6,872 bases of DNA, taken from assembly GCA_900554775.1 (NCBI GenBank), contig USIK01000042.1, forward strand, positions 1 to 6,872, in the 5' to 3' direction. The translations under genes and the position numbers were made by a program. This document shows positions 1-5,560 of this stretch, piece by piece. Every line of letters begins with the position of its first letter. Within the stretch, counting starts at the first letter, position 1. The DNA is from an uncultured Oscillospiraceae bacterium (GTDB lineage Bacteria > Bacillota > Clostridia > Oscillospirales > Acutalibacteraceae). Below the pieces are notes generated by a model. The model worked only from the letters and a program-made list of their open reading frames with translations. It was not told where the DNA came from and ran no database searches.

Positions 1-430
1 CATTCACCCGTGGATGGAGTATAAATCAAGGAAAGAAGCGCTCGTGGAATTTGCAAAGTTTAAAAACCTTGAACTTATAATCGAAGAAAATTACGGTTTA
101 AGGGAATTTATTTCGAGCATTTACCCCGATTTCAGCAGAGAAAGATGCAAAAAATGCTATCAAATGAGGCTTGAAAAAACTGCTTCTTATGCTTCGGAAA
201 ATGGCTTTGATGCGTTTTCCACGACTTTGCTCATAAGCCCTTATCAAAACCACGAGTATATCTCGGAGCTTTGCCATGAGCTTGAGAAGAAGTATGGTGT
301 TAAATTTCTTTACAGAGATTTTCGCCCATATTTCCGCGAAGGGCAGAGAAAGGCTCGTGAGCACGGGCTTTATATGCAAAAGTATTGTGGTTGCGTTTTT
401 AGCGAAGAAGAGAGATATCTTAAAAAATAG
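1..430 (+). CDS. queH: Epoxyqueuosine reductase QueH, C-terminal part (5' end outside window)
   Basis: QueH reduces epoxyqueuosine to queuosine in the wobble position of certain tRNAs, using a metal/Fe-S site and without the cobalamin of QueG. The first complete codon is at base 2 and the visible 142 residues begin IHPWMEYKSR, matching the family's NIHP-x2-EY-x2-R segment; the N-terminal part with its first Cys pair lies outside the window. Further QueH hallmarks are RCKKCYQMRLEKTA (CxxC then the RLE-TA helix) and the C-terminal KYCGCVFSEEE, whose YCGC-x-FS end is typical. The internal ATG at 14 is therefore not the true start. The stop is TAG at 428. The promoter of the next small gene begins directly after it, so queH is probably the last gene of its own transcript; no hairpin lies between them. 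The family assignment is firm; the upstream context is unknown. Confidence 0.93.
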   Translation, partial: IHPWMEYKSRKEALVEFAKFKNLELIIEENYGLREFISSIYPDFSRERCKKCYQMRLEKTASYASENGFDAFSTTLLISPYQNHEYISELCHELEKKYGVKFLYRDFRPYFREGQRKAREHGLYMQKYCGCVFSEEERYLKK

Positions 431-459
431 TTGATTTTATTTTCAATAAGTGATAAAAT
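431..459 (+). promoter_or_regulatory. σA-type promoter with extended -10 for the small peptide gene
   Basis: A -35 box TTGATT (431-436, four of six consensus bases) is separated by 17 bp from TAAAAT (454-459, five of six). The -10 is preceded by TGA at 451-453, giving a TGn extended -10. The predicted transcript start is near 466, followed by AAGGAG at 477-482 and the peptide ATG at 492. The -35 begins one base after the queH stop codon, so the peptide gene seems to have its own promoter. Assigned by eye only. Confidence 0.6.
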
Positions 460-491
460 TAAAATATATTATTGTTAAGGAGTGTTGATGG

Positions 492-665
492 ATGGTTCGT
501 ATTTCTGAAGATGCTTTAGCAAATGTTTCCGGTGGAGTAAAAAGCTTTGATTCACTTGAAAAAGACGGAAAGGTTACAACATCTGCTTGCGCAGTTTTTG
601 GTGCGATTTCACTTTTAACTTTTTGCGTAGCTGCTTGCAAAAAAGTTGTTAAATTAGTTAAATAA
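492..665 (+). CDS. Short double-glycine leader peptide (bacteriocin or signal-peptide-like precursor)
   Basis: This 57-residue ORF begins at ATG 492 with AAGGAG 9 nt upstream; an in-frame TGA at 486 rules out an earlier start. The N-terminus ISEDALANVSGG fits the double-glycine leader consensus (LS-x2-EL-x2-I-x-GG): Ile -12, Ser -11, Leu -7, Val -4, Gly -2, Gly -1. Known leaders of this kind are cut after GG by the C39 peptidase domain of an ABC exporter. The predicted 42-residue core has a polar stretch (16-31), a hydrophobic segment with three Cys (C33, C45, C49; residues 32-49) and the basic tail KKVVKLVK, a layout suited to membrane activity. No transporter, immunity protein or modification enzyme is in the window. 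The gene has its own promoter and terminator. Class II bacteriocin, quorum peptide or Cys-modified RiPP are all possible; none can be chosen from sequence alone. I do not recognise the exact family. Confidence 0.75.
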   Translation: MVRISEDALANVSGGVKSFDSLEKDGKVTTSACAVFGAISLLTFCVAACKKVVKLVK

Positions 666-683
666 GATATTTTTTGAGTTTAA

Positions 684-716
684 AACCTCACCTAAAAAAT
701 AGGTGAGGTTGTTTTT
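684..716 (+). terminator. Rho-independent terminator of the peptide gene, possibly bidirectional
   Basis: AACCTCACCT (684-693) pairs perfectly with AGGTGAGGTT (701-710) around a 7-nt A-rich loop, giving a 10-bp stem followed by GTTTTTATTT (711-720). It lies 18 nt after the peptide stop. The convergent lysozyme gene ends at 715, within the T tract. Read on the minus strand the stem is followed by only a short T run (TTTT, then AAACTC), so it could also end the lysozyme transcript, but more weakly. Confidence 0.85.
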
Positions 717-2085
717 ATTTGTTAAAGCATGGCGGAGTGGGATATTTCCTAAATGGTGCGTGGGATCTATAGTTCCCGTAAAAGAAAATTTCAAGTTCTT
801 CGAGCCTCCTTCTGAGAAGCCCTTTGATGCATTTTTTCCCAGCGTGATGGTATTGCGAAAATTCGCTGATGAACCTGTGCCTATTTATGGAATTAAGGCT
901 TCTTTCGCCGCCATTTCCGGCCGAAATATAGTCTGCGCAGCAATATCCTGTGGCACCGGAATGCGTTCTAACGTGATACCAATTCCCGCTTTTACCAAGG
1001 ATCGCTACTTTGTTGCCGTAGTAAAGTGAGGTGATTCTTCTATGGTTAGTCCCTGGCCCTGACCTCAAAAAGAGGCCCGTTTTTGCAGTTACAGTTCCTT
1101 CGTTTGAGCCGCTGCCCGCGCTTAAAATAGTGTTTCTCAGGCTGCTTGAGCTGAGCCATCCTTTGCCCAAATTGTAGCTAAAGCTAACGAGTGCATCGAA
1201 TTGGTGCTGGTTGAAAGCTATTTTGTTATTCACGAGGAAATTATTAATCGCCAAGGTGAATCTGTATTTATTTATTCTTGTTAAAAAATCTTGGTAAGCT
1301 TCCTGTTTATTGCAGTTATCATAAAAAGTTTCGCCGGGGTAAACGACTCTCCCGCAACCAATCGTCAGGCAATTCGCAATGTCTACATAGATTTTAGGGC
1401 AAAAACCTTCTTGCCTTATTATGAAGTTCATGCCGTCTCTGCTTAAGTTTTTCCTTGAAAGCGAAGTTACTGAACTTCTGTGAGAACCTTCCGAAATACT
1501 AAAATCAATTTTGCAATTGGGCGAGCTTTTCCAGTTTCCGCCGATGTTGCTGTATGCTGTTAAGGCGTATGTACCGCTCCCGGCTGTTCCTACGACTTCT
1601 TGCCATATGTAATTTTCGCCGCTATCTGATTTATTATAGCAGCAAACTTCTTTGTAGTAATTTGGCCCGGTTATTATGAACTTAACTTTTTGAACATTTT
1701 TCGGGGTCATGGCGTAAACAACGAGTCTCTCGTTTTCTTTTGGAATATTTGTGTAAACGCTTCGTATTGCCTCGGGCTCAGTCACAGTAACTGTGCAGCA
1801 GTCTCTTCTGGAATTGTGGTAGGCCGAAATTTCAGCCACGCCTCTTGACTTTGCATGAACAACGCCGTGGTTATCAACGGTTGCCACCCTGGGGTTGCTT
1901 GAAGTCCATTTGATATGAGGGTTTACTCTTTTAAAAGGCGAAATGAGAATGCTTTTTTGAAGAGGCAAATTGTAATTCCCTGATTTGAAAAAACCTGCAT
2001 TTACTGCAGAAGTCATTAAATATGCTAGCGCTACGGCAGTTAAAATCTTTTTAAGCCTTAGGTATTTTAATTTTTTAAACGTCAT
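715..2085 (-). CDS. Secreted GH24 lysozyme with Big2 domain and nested SH3b domain
   Basis: A predicted exported peptidoglycan hydrolase of 456 residues that would cut the MurNAc-GlcNAc bond. Residues 1-30 form a signal peptide (basic start, hydrophobic 14-28, cleavage near VNA|G). A bacterial Ig-like Big2 domain follows (about 45-101; WTSSNPRVATVDNHG then AKSRGVAEI), then an unassigned, probably β-rich region (105-200). The GH24 domain starts near 214: E226, D235 and T241 have exactly the E-x8-D-x5-T spacing of the T4 lysozyme triad, and FNQHQFDALVSFSYNLGKG (291-309) is the family's second motif. An SH3b domain (about 329-388; LFLRSGPGTNH) then interrupts the fold, and the last GH24 segment resumes at about 401-437 (FSQYHHAGK, GLLRRRLEE). 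The usual TIGYGH is TIGCGR, and there are 13 Cys, odd for an exported protein. A GGAAGGG-containing site lies 12 nt before the ATG. It follows the aminotransferase gene by 27 bp, so cotranscription is likely. A host autolysin or antibacterial enzyme is as possible as a phage-derived endolysin. Confidence 0.87.
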   Translation of the reverse strand: MTFKKLKYLRLKKILTAVALAYLMTSAVNAGFFKSGNYNLPLQKSILISPFKRVNPHIKWTSSNPRVATVDNHGVVHAKSRGVAEISAYHNSRRDCCTVTVTEPEAIRSVYTNIPKENERLVVYAMTPKNVQKVKFIITGPNYYKEVCCYNKSDSGENYIWQEVVGTAGSGTYALTAYSNIGGNWKSSPNCKIDFSISEGSHRSSVTSLSRKNLSRDGMNFIIRQEGFCPKIYVDIANCLTIGCGRVVYPGETFYDNCNKQEAYQDFLTRINKYRFTLAINNFLVNNKIAFNQHQFDALVSFSYNLGKGWLSSSSLRNTILSAGSGSNEGTVTAKTGLFLRSGPGTNHRRITSLYYGNKVAILGKSGNWYHVRTHSGATGYCCADYISAGNGGERSLNSINRHRFISEFSQYHHAGKKCIKGLLRRRLEELEIFFYGNYRSHAPFRKYPTPPCFNK

Positions 2086-2112
2086 CAGTTTTATCGTCCC
2101 TTCCTTTATTTT

Positions 2113-3381
2113 TTATGAAATTTTGCTTTTAAAGTAAACCATTTTGACCACTATGCAAAACAAATTCATGGCTTTTTCCAGTTCTTCCAAGGGCGGGTAG
2201 GTTGGTGCCAAACGAATGTTTCTGTCAAAAGGGTCCTTTTTATAAGGGAAGGTTGCTCCGGCGTCTGTTAGCTTGAGGCCCGCTTCGCGGCAAAGCCTAA
2301 CGACTTCTTTTGCGCAGCCTGGAGTGGTGTTTACGCTCACGAAATAGCCGCCTTTTGGCTTATTCCAGGTTAAAATTTTGTTTTCGCCGAAGTTTTCTTT
2401 CAAAGTGTTTAAAACTTTTTCGAATTTAGGCCAAATAATGCTTTTTTGCTTTTCCATGTGCTTTTTAAGGGTTTCTTTGTCTTTTAAAAATTTAACGTGT
2501 CTTATTTGATTAAGTTTATTAAATCCAACTGTTTTGAAGCTGTAATTCTTTTTAAGCTTAGCAAGATTTTCTTCCCCGCAGGCTAAAAATGCTATTCCTG
2601 CGCCGGCGAAAGTTATTTTCGAAGTGGAATAAAATATTATTGGCAGCTCTTCATTTCCTGCCTTTTTGCACTCGCTGAATATATCAAGAAGCTTCGGTGG
2701 GTTTTCGGTTAAATCATGCACGAAATAGGCGTTATCCCAAAATAATCTAAAGTCTTTCGCGGCAGGCTTTAAATTCGCAAGCCTTTTCACGGTTTCGTCT
2801 GAATATACTATTCCTTCAGGGTTTGAGTATTTAGGCACGCACCACATTCCCTTGACGGTGCTGTCCTTTGTGATTAGTTTTTCGGCCATTTCCATGTCTG
2901 GGCCTTGCGGTGTCATTGGAATTGTTATCATTTCTATTCCGAAGTATTCGCACATTGAAAAGTGCCTGTCGTACCCTGGCGCTGGGCATAAAAACTTGAT
3001 TTTTTCTTGTTTTGCCCAAGGTTTTTCGCCGCCTGCTCCGTGAATCATAAAGCACGAAATTGTGTCGAACATCATGCTAAGGCTCGAATTTCCTCCGACG
3101 ATGAAATTTTCTTTTTCTATTCCCGTTACGCTTGAAATAAATTCTTTAATTTCTTCGATTCCGTCGTTTGCGCCGTAATTTCTGCAGTCAATTTTGCTTT
3201 TTGAAATGCAGTCTGATGGCTCTTTAAGTACATTTAAAAGTTTATTTGAAAGATCTAGCTGCTCGCTGCAAGGTTTCCCCCTAGACATATCAAGATTAAA
3301 ATTTTTGCCTTTGAATTCTTCGTATTTTTCTTTGTAAAATTGGTATAATTTTTGGAAATCAAGGGTTTGGTTACTGTCCAT
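2113..3381 (-). CDS. Aspartate aminotransferase, subgroup Ic (PLP-dependent, fold type I)
   Basis: Predicted cytosolic PLP enzyme of 422 residues that interconverts aspartate/2-oxoglutarate and oxaloacetate/glutamate. The N-terminal LDMSRGKPCSEQLDLS (30-45) is the signature of the Corynebacterium-type aspartate aminotransferase family (Pfam Asp_aminotransf). Other landmarks are GGNSSLSMM (96-104, cofactor phosphate region), PKYSNPEG (183-190, with Asn187), WDNAY (215-219, with Asp216 and Tyr219 against the PLP ring), STSK (252-255, Schiff-base Lys255) and NIRLAPTYP (388-396, Arg390 expected to bind the substrate α-carboxylate). Length is normal for the family and no key residue is missing. 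The ATG is preceded by AAAGGTGG at 10 nt spacing. It is divergent from dpaA and upstream of the lysozyme gene. Aspartate feeds the lysine/DPA pathway, which may explain its place beside dpaA, but this is inference. Exact substrate is less certain than the family. Confidence 0.88.
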   Translation of the reverse strand: MDSNQTLDFQKLYQFYKEKYEEFKGKNFNLDMSRGKPCSEQLDLSNKLLNVLKEPSDCISKSKIDCRNYGANDGIEEIKEFISSVTGIEKENFIVGGNSSLSMMFDTISCFMIHGAGGEKPWAKQEKIKFLCPAPGYDRHFSMCEYFGIEMITIPMTPQGPDMEMAEKLITKDSTVKGMWCVPKYSNPEGIVYSDETVKRLANLKPAAKDFRLFWDNAYFVHDLTENPPKLLDIFSECKKAGNEELPIIFYSTSKITFAGAGIAFLACGEENLAKLKKNYSFKTVGFNKLNQIRHVKFLKDKETLKKHMEKQKSIIWPKFEKVLNTLKENFGENKILTWNKPKGGYFVSVNTTPGCAKEVVRLCREAGLKLTDAGATFPYKKDPFDRNIRLAPTYPPLEELEKAMNLFCIVVKMVYFKSKIS

Positions 3382-3414
3382 GTTGAAACAACCACCTTTA
3401 AATTATTTGTTGGT

Positions 3415-3443
3415 AACGACTTAATATAAATAAGCATATTCTA
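3415..3443 (+). promoter_or_regulatory. σK-like sporulation promoter upstream of dpaA
   Basis: The known σK consensus is roughly mACm, 16 bp, CATAnnnTA. Here AACG (3415-3418) is followed by exactly 16 bp and then CATATTCTA (3435-3443), a perfect match for the -10 and three of four for the -35. The start point would be near 3450, just before AGGAGG (3457-3462) and the dpaA ATG (3473). In Bacillus subtilis the equivalent spoVFA-spoVFB genes are transcribed by σK in the mother cell, which agrees with this reading. A σA-like TATAAT (3444-3449) overlaps and is an alternative, with only a poor -35 (TTAATA, 3421-3426). Confidence 0.55.
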
Positions 3444-3452
3444 TATAATATG
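3435..3452. repeat. Small inverted repeat over the dpaA promoter
   Basis: CATATT (3435-3440) and AATATG (3447-3452) are perfect inverted arms around a 6-nt centre. The dyad covers the putative -10 elements of dpaA and lies between the two divergent genes. It could be an operator or simply a consequence of the AT-rich promoter; the arms are short and give no protein-specific clue. Confidence 0.3.
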
Positions 3453-3472
3453 AAACAGGAGGATGGATATTT

Positions 3473-4345
3473 ATGATTTCAAATGAGAAATTCGGAATAA
3501 TAGGCGGAGACCTTCGGCAGTTTTATTTAGCCAAAAAGTTGCAAAAAGATAAGAATGAGGTTTTCGTTTGTGGCTTTGAAAATTTTGTGGATTTTGACAA
3601 ACTAAAACTCAAATCTTTGAAAATGAGTGATTTAATTTCAAGTTCTAAATACATAATTCTTCCCGTTCCTGCTTCCAGAAACAAGAAAGTTATAAACGCT
3701 CCTTTTTCAAACGCGGATATAGTTTTGAGCGAAAAGCTTTTTTCGAATCTTAAGAATAAAGTCGTATTTGCTGGAATTGTATCATCTTTGATCGAAGATG
3801 TCAAACCGAGCGGTTTGTATATTAGGGATTATTACCAAAGAGAAGACTTTTTGATTCCAAACGCTCTTTTAACTGCTGAGGGCGCCGTGAGTATTGCTTT
3901 GAAAGAGTATGGCAAAAGTATCTTTTCAAGCAGGTGTTTGGTGGTTGGCTTTGGTAGAATAGGTAAAATTTTGGCGAAACTTCTTAAAAATATGGGCGCT
4001 AAAGTTACGGTTAGCGCAAGGAGCGTTAAAGATATTTCTTTGGCGAAAATTAGCGGTTTTGAAACAACAAATGTTAGTAAAATCAATGAAAAAGCAGACT
4101 TCGATTTGATTTTTAACACTGTTCCTGCGCTGGTGCTTGATGCCGCTGTGCTTAGCTTTTTAAGCTCAGCAAGGATGATAATTGACCTTGCTTCGGCCCC
4201 CGGCGGGACTGACAAATTCGCTGCCGAGGAGCTTGGAATAAAGCTTATTCCTGCGCTTGGTATCCCCGGCAAATGCTTCCCAGAAGCTGCGGGAGAAATA
4301 ATAGCCGATGTTATATACAAAATGATTGAGGAGGAATTTTCATGA
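3473..4345 (+). CDS. dpaA: Dipicolinate synthase subunit A
   Basis: With DpaB this 290-residue protein forms dipicolinate synthase, which oxidises the 4-hydroxy-tetrahydrodipicolinate/dihydrodipicolinate intermediate of the lysine pathway to pyridine-2,6-dicarboxylate (DPA), made in the mother cell and stored in the spore core. The N-terminal FGIIGGDLRQFYLAKKL (7-23) is the DpaA signature, followed by a catalytic-type domain. A Rossmann NAD(P)-binding domain starts near 150 with VVGFGRIGKILAKLL (157-171; GxGxxG at 159-164). The C-terminal segment has IDLASAPGGTD (237-247), then PALGIPGK (260-267) and AGEIIADVI (273-281), all typical of the family and close to its usual length. The start is set by AGGAGG at 10 nt spacing; an out-of-frame ATG at 3463 reaches a stop quickly. 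The last codons overlap the first of dpaB, so the two are translationally coupled. Regulation by a σK-type promoter just upstream is likely. Confidence 0.95.
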   Translation: MISNEKFGIIGGDLRQFYLAKKLQKDKNEVFVCGFENFVDFDKLKLKSLKMSDLISSSKYIILPVPASRNKKVINAPFSNADIVLSEKLFSNLKNKVVFAGIVSSLIEDVKPSGLYIRDYYQREDFLIPNALLTAEGAVSIALKEYGKSIFSSRCLVVGFGRIGKILAKLLKNMGAKVTVSARSVKDISLAKISGFETTNVSKINEKADFDLIFNTVPALVLDAAVLSFLSSARMIIDLASAPGGTDKFAAEELGIKLIPALGIPGKCFPEAAGEIIADVIYKMIEEEFS

Positions 4346-4914
4346 GTAAAATAAAGCTGGGTTTTGCGCTTTGCGGTTCGTTCTGCACGCTTTCAAAAGC
4401 AATTGACCAAATGGAAAGGCTCGCGAATCTTGATTATGAAATTATTCCGATAATGTCTTTCAACGCTTATAATCTTGACACGAAATTTGGCAAAGCAAAA
4501 GATTTCATTGAAAGAATTGAAGAAATAAGCGGCAAGAAAATTTTAAGTTCTCTGACGGATGTCGAACCAATTGGCCCGAAAAACATGACTGATATAATGC
4601 TTGTTTGCCCATGCACCGGCAACACTCTTGGCAAGCTTTGTCGTGCTTCGACGGACACTCCTGTTACTTTGGCGGTTAAATCTCATTTAAGGGTGCAAAA
4701 ACCCGTCGTGATTTCTTTTGCCAGCAATGATGCTCTTGGCGGTTCGGCTCAAAATTTGGGTAAGGCTTTTAACATGAAATATTTCTATTTCGTCCCCATG
4801 AGCCAAGATGACTGCGTGAGCAAACCTGCGTCGCTCGTCGCTCATTTTGACCTCGTTGAGGAGACTTTGGAGCATGCTCTTGAAGGCAAGCAAATTCAGC
4901 CGATATTTAGATAA
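4342..4914 (+). CDS. dpaB: Dipicolinate synthase subunit B (flavoprotein family)
   Basis: The 190-residue partner of DpaA belongs to the flavoprotein fold family (related to phosphopantothenoylcysteine decarboxylase-like proteins) and is required for DPA formation. Recognisable segments are LGFALCGSFCTLSKAI (6-21, nucleotide-loop region), PIMSFNAY (37-44), the LVCPCTGNTLGKL segment (89-101) and ISFASNDALGGSAQNLG (124-140), all characteristic of DpaB. Length agrees with the family. Its ATG overlaps the dpaA stop as ATGA, with GAGGAGG (4328-4334) 7 nt upstream inside dpaA. In B. subtilis the genes asd, dapG and dapA follow; here they are absent and a membrane protein gene follows 59 bp later. 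No hairpin terminator is visible after the stop, so some read-through into the downstream genes is possible. Confidence 0.95.
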   Translation: MSKIKLGFALCGSFCTLSKAIDQMERLANLDYEIIPIMSFNAYNLDTKFGKAKDFIERIEEISGKKILSSLTDVEPIGPKNMTDIMLVCPCTGNTLGKLCRASTDTPVTLAVKSHLRVQKPVVISFASNDALGGSAQNLGKAFNMKYFYFVPMSQDDCVSKPASLVAHFDLVEETLEHALEGKQIQPIFR

Positions 4915-4949
4915 TTACTAAAATATATCTTTTAATTAGAAAAAAACTA

Positions 4950-4958
4950 TGATATACT
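4950..4958 (+). promoter_or_regulatory. Extended -10 promoter before the membrane protein gene
   Basis: TGATATACT (4950-4958) is a TGn extended -10 with TATACT matching five of six consensus bases. The -35 position 17 bp upstream (TTTTAA, 4930-4935) is weak, as is common for extended -10 promoters. The start point would be near 4965, which almost coincides with the GTG at 4974 and leaves no room for a ribosome binding site there. This bears on the start choice of the next gene. Confidence 0.45.
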
Positions 4959-4973
4959 TTAAAATGAGTAAAC

Positions 4974-5543
4974 GTGAAATTTTTGATTCCGTTTTCACTC
5001 CAGAAAGGTGGGAAAAAGGCAAAATTTTGCCTTGAATTTGTGCAAATAAACAAAGAATATAGAATAGGCCTTCGTGCCGTGAAAACAGCTATTGCAGTGT
5101 TTGTGTGTGCAGTTATTTCTACTATTATTACTCATGAAGAAGATATATTTTGTTCTTGCATTGCTGCGGTTATATGCATGCAGCCAACCTGCGAGCAAAC
5201 TCTTCAAGCGGGTACCAATAGGTTCATTGGAACCGTGATTGGAGCAATCGTTGGTTATATTTCGCTTGAGCTTTGTTACATGACGCCTTATTATTATTGG
5301 CTAAGGATTTTTGCCTTGCCGTTTGGGATTTTAGCGGTCATTTATATATGCAATTTTATAAACCACAAAACTTCCGTGCGCATTGGCTGCATAGTAGTCA
5401 TAGTTTTGCTTGCAAGGTCGGGCGTTAGGGTTGGCAATACGCTTTATTATGTTATCCAGCGTGCCTGCGACACATTGGTTGGCGTTGCTGTTGCAATGGT
5501 TGTTAACAAGGTGCTTAGTTGCAAAAAAATTAAAAAAGATTGA
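4974..5543 (+). CDS. Aromatic acid exporter family membrane protein (ArAE/FUSC-like), short form
   Basis: Predicted inner-membrane protein with about six hydrophobic segments (near residues 33-52, 57-70, 84-102, 109-128, 134-148 and 163-181). The motif IGLRAVKTAIAVFVC followed by IAAVICMQPTCEQTLQAGTNRFIGTVIGAIVG matches the membrane half of the ArAE_1 family (formerly DUF939), related to FUSC/YhfK-type exporters; I judge this from the motif pattern. Many relatives are around 300 residues or more with a cytosolic C-terminal domain, which is missing here: only the membrane part remains, ending in a basic tail. The start is uncertain. GTG 4974 gives 189 residues but has no ribosome binding site; GTG 5040 (codon 23) gives a start much closer to the family's usual IGLR beginning, also without a clear site. 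It is followed 17 bp later by the transglutaminase gene. Substrate unknown; proximity to dpaAB suggests, but does not show, an aromatic acid. Confidence 0.75.
   Translation: MKFLIPFSLQKGGKKAKFCLEFVQINKEYRIGLRAVKTAIAVFVCAVISTIITHEEDIFCSCIAAVICMQPTCEQTLQAGTNRFIGTVIGAIVGYISLELCYMTPYYYWLRIFALPFGILAVIYICNFINHKTSVRIGCIVVIVLLARSGVRVGNTLYYVIQRACDTLVGVAVAMVVNKVLSCKKIKKD
5018..5031. repeat. Perfect 14-bp palindrome near the start of the exporter-like gene
   Basis: GGCAAAATTTTGCC is its own reverse complement (7-bp arms, no spacer). It lies between the two possible GTG starts of the membrane protein gene and downstream of the predicted promoter. It might be an operator or a short transcript hairpin; if translation starts at 4974 it is merely coding sequence. 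No known regulator site is recognised. Confidence 0.3.
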
Positions 5544-5560
5544 ATTTAGGGAGCAAAAAC

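Noticed and set aside
443..640. Minus-strand ORF of 65 codons opposite the small peptide gene
   Set aside because: It has no ribosome binding site match, runs antisense to the better supported peptide gene with its own promoter and terminator, and its protein shows no recognisable pattern.
703..1029. Plus-strand ORF of 108 codons over the lysozyme C-terminus
   Set aside because: It begins inside the terminator stem and lies opposite the conserved GH24 and SH3b segments; it is a shadow of the minus-strand gene.
3395..3430. Possible σA promoter for the aminotransferase on the minus strand (TTTATA, 17 bp, AATAAT)
   Set aside because: The implied start point falls within the AAAGGTGG ribosome binding site, so it could not make a properly translated message. 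A TATATT at 3428-3423 is possible but lacks a convincing -35.
3832..4320. Minus-strand ORF of 162 codons inside dpaA
   Set aside because: dpaA is strongly recognisable in the other frame along the whole stretch; the antisense product is low-complexity in A, S, I and L and typical of a shadow.
4964..5035. ATG ORF of 23 codons (MSKREIFDSVFTPERWEKG...) overlapping the start of the exporter-like gene
   Set aside because: No ribosome binding site and it starts at the predicted transcript start. It could be a leader peptide, but nothing supports its translation.
5540..5560. TTG start adding seven residues to the transglutaminase-like protein
   Set aside because: The ATG at 5561 has AGGGAG at 7 nt spacing and gives a classic signal peptide; the TTG has no such site and would place residues ahead of the KKK of the signal peptide.
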